Part shown: positions 61,294 through 64,000 of the stretch, one piece after another
Layout: each line of letters starts with the position of its first letter
Position numbering within the stretch: position 1 is the stretch's first letter
Assembly (NCBI GenBank): GCA_024398055.1
Contig: CP073749.1
Location: 4,898,594-4,962,593, forward strand
Direction: 5' to 3'
Length of the DNA: 64,000 bases
Source: a bacterium SCSIO 12741
GTDB lineage: Bacteria; Bacteroidota; Bacteroidia; Flavobacteriales_G; Salibacteraceae
Notes under the pieces: model-generated
Seen by the model: only the letters and a program-made list of their open reading frames with translations
Databases searched by the model: none
Told to the model about the DNA's origin: nothing
Translations under genes and position numbers: made by a program

Positions 61294-62208
61294 TTAGGCG
61301 AAGGAAAACTCCTTCTGAATGAGTTGCTCACTTACCTTCCAAAGTCTCTGCGTTTCAGGCCGATTGTTGGCCATTGGGTTGGGCTCGTTGATAATAGGGT
61401 AACCACGGAAATTGCCCATTTTGGCCGGCCCATAGTACTCCCCTCCTTTGACCTTGGGATCCGTGGCTGCACGCAAGGTGGGTAGAATACCCATTTCCAC
61501 TTTTTGGGCCATCAAGGCATTCATGATTCTCCCTTGCAATCCCATGTGCTGCTGCAAATTGGTAGCCGTATATCCCGGGTGCGCCATCAGGCAGGTTACT
61601 TGACTGTGCTTTTCTTGAAGCTTTCGATTGAGCTCCGCGGCAAACATCATGTTGGCCAACTTACTTTGGGCGTATGAAGCCATCTTGTCGTAAGACTTTT
61701 CAAATTGCAAGTCATTCCAATAAATGTTAGCCTTTTTCATTTTGGCCACCAAACTGCTCAACACCACAATTCGTGAATTGGGAGTTGCTTCGAGTACATC
61801 TAAGAGCTCACTGGTAAGTAGGAAATGCCCCAAATGATTGGTCCCAAATTGACCTTCAAAACCTTGTTTGGTTTCAAATCGTTGCACCGGCATCATCACC
61901 CCGGCATTGTTAATCAACACATCGAGCTGGCTGTATCTTTTTTTGAATTCGTCGGCAAAGGATTTTACCGATTCCAAATCTGCCAGATCGAGCTTCATCA
62001 AAATGACCTTGGCATGCGGTACCTCTTGCTTAAGCTTAGCTACGGCCTTCTCCCCTTTTTGGAGATTACGAGCCGTCATTATTACTTGTGCTCCCAAACT
62101 GGCCAAAACCTGAGAAGTTCCGAAGCCAAGTCCACTATTTGCACCGGTTACCAAGAAGGTTTTGCCTCGTTGATCGCGGATATTATTTGCTGTCCAATTT
62201 TTGCTCAT
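61294..62208 (-). CDS. Short-chain dehydrogenase/reductase (retinol-dehydrogenase-like)
   Basis: 304 residues from the ATG at 62206-62208 (a GTG lies one codon before it). VTGANSGLGFGTSQVLA, NNAGVMM, IVVLSSLVAK and SYAQSKLANMM, with the C-terminal GILPTLRAATDPKVKGGEYYGP segment typical of retinol-dehydrogenase-like SDRs that act on lipophilic alcohols or aldehydes. The upstream region, shared with the AraC gene ending at 62349, has a weak 21-bp repeat (62265 and 62286). Confidence 0.9.
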   Translation of the reverse strand: MSKNWTANNIRDQRGKTFLVTGANSGLGFGTSQVLASLGAQVIMTARNLQKGEKAVAKLKQEVPHAKVILMKLDLADLESVKSFADEFKKRYSQLDVLINNAGVMMPVQRFETKQGFEGQFGTNHLGHFLLTSELLDVLEATPNSRIVVLSSLVAKMKKANIYWNDLQFEKSYDKMASYAQSKLANMMFAAELNRKLQEKHSQVTCLMAHPGYTATNLQQHMGLQGRIMNALMAQKVEMGILPTLRAATDPKVKGGEYYGPAKMGNFRGYPIINEPNPMANNRPETQRLWKVSEQLIQKEFSFA

Positions 62209-62232
62209 CACGGTATTGTTTTAATGATGGTA

Positions 62233-62291
62233 CAAAGTTGAGCAGGCTGCCGGCCATAAGTGTTATACTAATTCCGGGAGGTTAGATACTA
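62233..62291 (-). promoter_or_regulatory. Possible AraC-type operator and -7 box before the SDR gene
   Basis: ATACTA at 62265-62270 and again at 62286-62291, 21 bp apart, with about 11 of 21 flanking positions alike. On the minus strand CAACTTTG (62240-62233) fits xAnnTTTG. Weaker than the repeats at the hydrolase and MDR promoters. Confidence 0.4.
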
Positions 62292-62348
62292 TTCGTGGAT
62301 TGGGTTGGAAAGTGTGATTCAATGGCTTGAATCCGGACATTGGATGGA

Positions 62349-63275
62349 TCAATTATTGGAATTCATCAAAGAAAACTCTTTCGGACTCATCCCGGTCTTT
62401 TTCTTAAACAACCTGGAGAAGTATTGCGGGTATTCGAATCCCAGTTTGTAGGCTGTTTCAGAAATAGAAGAATTAGGAGCCAATAGCATATTCTTGGCCT
62501 CGTCTATCAAAAACAAGTTGATTTGATCGATAGCTGTTTTTCCGGTTTCGGCTTTGATGGAATCGCTCAAATAGCGGTGGCCCACTCCCAACTCTGCAGC
62601 GATAAAATCAACTGTTGGAATGCCATTACTCATGAGCTTTTCGGCATCGAAATACTCATTCAGCACTTGACTAAACTGAGCGAGAACGGTTTGGTTAATG
62701 GGCTTTCTGTCCAAAAACTGCCTCTTGTAGAAACGATCGGAGTATTGTAACAAAGTACTCAATTGAGAAATGAGCAGCTCTTTTGAAAATTCATCCTGGT
62801 TGTTGTGGTATTCGGTTTCAATGTTTTTAAAGATGGATTTAATCAACTTTTCCTCTTTTGGAGCCAGGTGTAAGGCCTCATTTACCCGGTACTCAAAAAA
62901 GCTGTACTTCTTAATCTGCCGGTACAAATCCGTTCCACGTATAAAGTCTTTGTGAAACATCAGGTGATAGGCTTCCGAACTGAATACCAAACCTTTGAAC
63001 ACCATGGTTTGTTTGGGTGCGGTAAACAGCATAGTTCCACTGTTGCAATCGTATTTGGTTTTGCCGTAGGTGAGCTCGCCCGAGATAATGTTCTTTAAAC
63101 TGATGCTGTAGAAATTGCAGGTCAGGCTAATTTCTTCCTGGGCTTCATCGCAGCTGCCATCATCATTCGCCTTATTTGCACCATGGTGAGAAGCACTGAA
63201 TAAAGGATTCTCGGGTGCGGGCAACTCATTGAAGTTATGAAAATCTGTGATCGTGTTAAATACCAGTTCTTTCAT
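62349..63275 (-). CDS. AraC-family regulator (cluster paralogue D)
   Basis: 308 residues. Sensor domain ITDFHNFNELPAPENPLFSA, CNFYSISLKNIISGELTYGK, TAPKQTMVF, LMFHKDFIRGTDLY; HTH pair FIAAELGVGHRYLSDSIKA, LIDEAKNMLLAPNSSISET, FEYPQYFSRLFKKKTGMSP. A short acidic insertion near residues 32-47 sets it apart from the other paralogues. It lies between a DUF2255-like gene (48-bp gap) and the SDR at 61294-62208, its likely target. Confidence 0.9.
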   Translation of the reverse strand: MKELVFNTITDFHNFNELPAPENPLFSASHHGANKANDDGSCDEAQEEISLTCNFYSISLKNIISGELTYGKTKYDCNSGTMLFTAPKQTMVFKGLVFSSEAYHLMFHKDFIRGTDLYRQIKKYSFFEYRVNEALHLAPKEEKLIKSIFKNIETEYHNNQDEFSKELLISQLSTLLQYSDRFYKRQFLDRKPINQTVLAQFSQVLNEYFDAEKLMSNGIPTVDFIAAELGVGHRYLSDSIKAETGKTAIDQINLFLIDEAKNMLLAPNSSISETAYKLGFEYPQYFSRLFKKKTGMSPKEFSLMNSNN

Positions 63276-63323
63276 GATTCTAAGTTAAAACAGTTCAAAC
63301 TAATTATCTCCTTATCAGGAATT

Positions 63324-63698
63324 TCAAATTTTTCCGATAACCCTCGGAATTAATTCCAACGTGGATGCTTCATGCTTCTTTCGGTCATAGGTCAGGCGCA
63401 TTAACCAATACATGATATTCATCTTTCTGAAGTAGGCCTTATTCACTTTAGGGTTGATGCTTTCAAGATCCGTTGGAACTACCCCATCAATTGGAACTAC
63501 CTCATCTCCCAGCTTCATGGCACCTTCCGAATGATCCAAAAAGGCATGGTACCAGCTCCGTCCTCCAAACTTGTATTGGCGCACAAAAAATCGGCCTTCT
63601 GTTTGAACAATGGTAATATCAATAAAACGGTGATCACCGCACCGTATTTGATGGACCCATTTTGCATCCACCCGTTTTATCATTTCCTGCTTTGTCAT
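63324..63698 (-). CDS. DUF2255-like protein
   Basis: 124 residues. A small mixed alpha/beta protein with FVRQYKFGGRSWYHAFLDH and a following acidic stretch (GDEVVPIDGVV), similar to DUF2255 proteins, which have the FMN-binding split-barrel-like pattern VR-x-G-x-x-W. The N-terminus is helical and lacks a signal peptide. It lies 21 bp after the SDR gene at the right edge and 48 bp before the AraC gene, in the same direction. Function unknown. Confidence 0.55.
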   Translation of the reverse strand: MTKQEMIKRVDAKWVHQIRCGDHRFIDITIVQTEGRFFVRQYKFGGRSWYHAFLDHSEGAMKLGDEVVPIDGVVPTDLESINPKVNKAYFRKMNIMYWLMRLTYDRKKHEASTLELIPRVIGKI

Positions 63699-63719
63699 GT
63701 CCTCGATTGTTCAGGGATA

Positions 63720-64000
63720 TTACATAAAGTCTTCGACCTTCAAATTCAACATTTTCTGGGTTTTATCCCACAATTTATCAATGTCTTCATCCTTAAAGTG
63801 GGTTCGATCTATTTCAATCGGAATGGGAGCTCCGGTCGATTCTCTCTTCTTGGGCGAATAAACCACTTTGGGCTTGGCGTCATCGGCTATCAATGCTTCA
63901 ATGGCTGGTAAAGCGCCATCGTATAAACTTTGGCTAATGCCCAACATTCCTGACACCCCATTCATTACCCTACCGAGTAGTTTCATGGAGAAGGTATCTG
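63720..64000 (-). CDS. C-terminal end of an SDR-family oxidoreductase (5' end beyond window)
   Basis: The visible 93 codons include SLYDGALPAIEALIADDAKPKVVYSP and DEDIDKLWDKTQKML, which match the C-terminal end of retinol-dehydrogenase-like SDRs (compare GILPTLRAATD and ETQRLWKVSEQL in the SDR at 61294-62208). The frame stays open to the window edge beyond the ATG at 63986, so that ATG is probably internal. It is the fourth SDR of the cluster and precedes the DUF2255-like and AraC genes on the same strand. Confidence 0.6.
   Translation of the reverse strand, partial: DTFSMKLLGRVMNGVSGMLGISQSLYDGALPAIEALIADDAKPKVVYSPKKRESTGAPIPIEIDRTHFKDEDIDKLWDKTQKMLNLKVEDFM

Noticed and set aside
40666-64000. 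Genomic island or prophage in the AraC-rich region.
   Set aside because: No integrase, transposase, tRNA, phage gene or flanking direct repeat is visible; codon usage does not obviously differ by eye.

Overview
The window is a chromosomal stretch from a member of the Bacteroidota, probably a marine Flavobacteriales-type bacterium. The grounds are: two large secreted proteins ending in type IX secretion (T9SS) sorting domains with SprB-type repeats, DUF4199/DUF3817/DUF2147 proteins, FtsX/YbbP-type permeases, relaxed Bacteroidota lipoboxes, several genes without Shine-Dalgarno sequences, and -7 promoter boxes of the xAnnTTTG type. There is no rRNA, tRNA, CRISPR array, phage gene, integrase or transposase.

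Layout. 1-7 kb: an edge-truncated octahaem cytochrome c/TPR protein, a sulfatase, a membrane LuxR-type regulator with two small membrane proteins, the 23S rRNA methyltransferase RlmG and a membrane protein. 7-18 kb: a T9SS cargo protein, a tesA-like esterase divergent from a ybbA-ybbP-like ABC exporter (the E. coli arrangement), a cysteine-less SUMF1/GldK-like lipoprotein-type protein, a frameshifted LpxH-like phosphohydrolase, BtaA (betaine lipid synthesis) divergent from a GNAT-fold protein, and a small lipoprotein. 18-27 kb: an orphan 'mobile mystery protein A', a 1536-residue T9SS surface protein with a beta-helix and five SprB repeats, a Crp/Fnr regulator with a predicted outer-membrane protein, and an ECF sigma factor translationally coupled to a lipoprotein. 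27-38 kb: a TetR-controlled RND efflux operon (MFP-RND-TolC), a DinB-like protein, a YdeP-type molybdopterin oxidoreductase and a methyltransferase. 38-40.6 kb: an operon with a palindromic operator carrying an unknown protein, ferredoxin-NADP reductase, an adrenodoxin-type ferredoxin and a flavodoxin.

40.6-64 kb is an accessory-looking region holding six AraC-family regulators, four of them close paralogues. They alternate with short-chain dehydrogenases (four, one cut by the edge), alpha/beta hydrolases (three), SnoaL-like proteins, two paralogous DoxX/membrane-protein pairs, a quinone-oxidoreductase-like MDR enzyme and a second RND efflux system. Upstream of several target operons beside an AraC gene I find direct repeats whose starts are exactly 21 bp apart, 55-113 bp before the start codon and upstream of a xAnnTTTG box. 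That is the geometry of an AraC-type operator. The region therefore reads as an array of locally controlled detoxification or lipophile-metabolism modules; this is the best candidate for an undescribed system here.

Three genes (LpxH-like at 14.3 kb, the second RND pump at 47.2 kb, one AraC gene at 56.6 kb) carry a frameshift that is repaired in each case by adding one G to a short G run on the coding strand. The shared pattern suggests homopolymer errors in the assembly rather than three independent pseudogenes.
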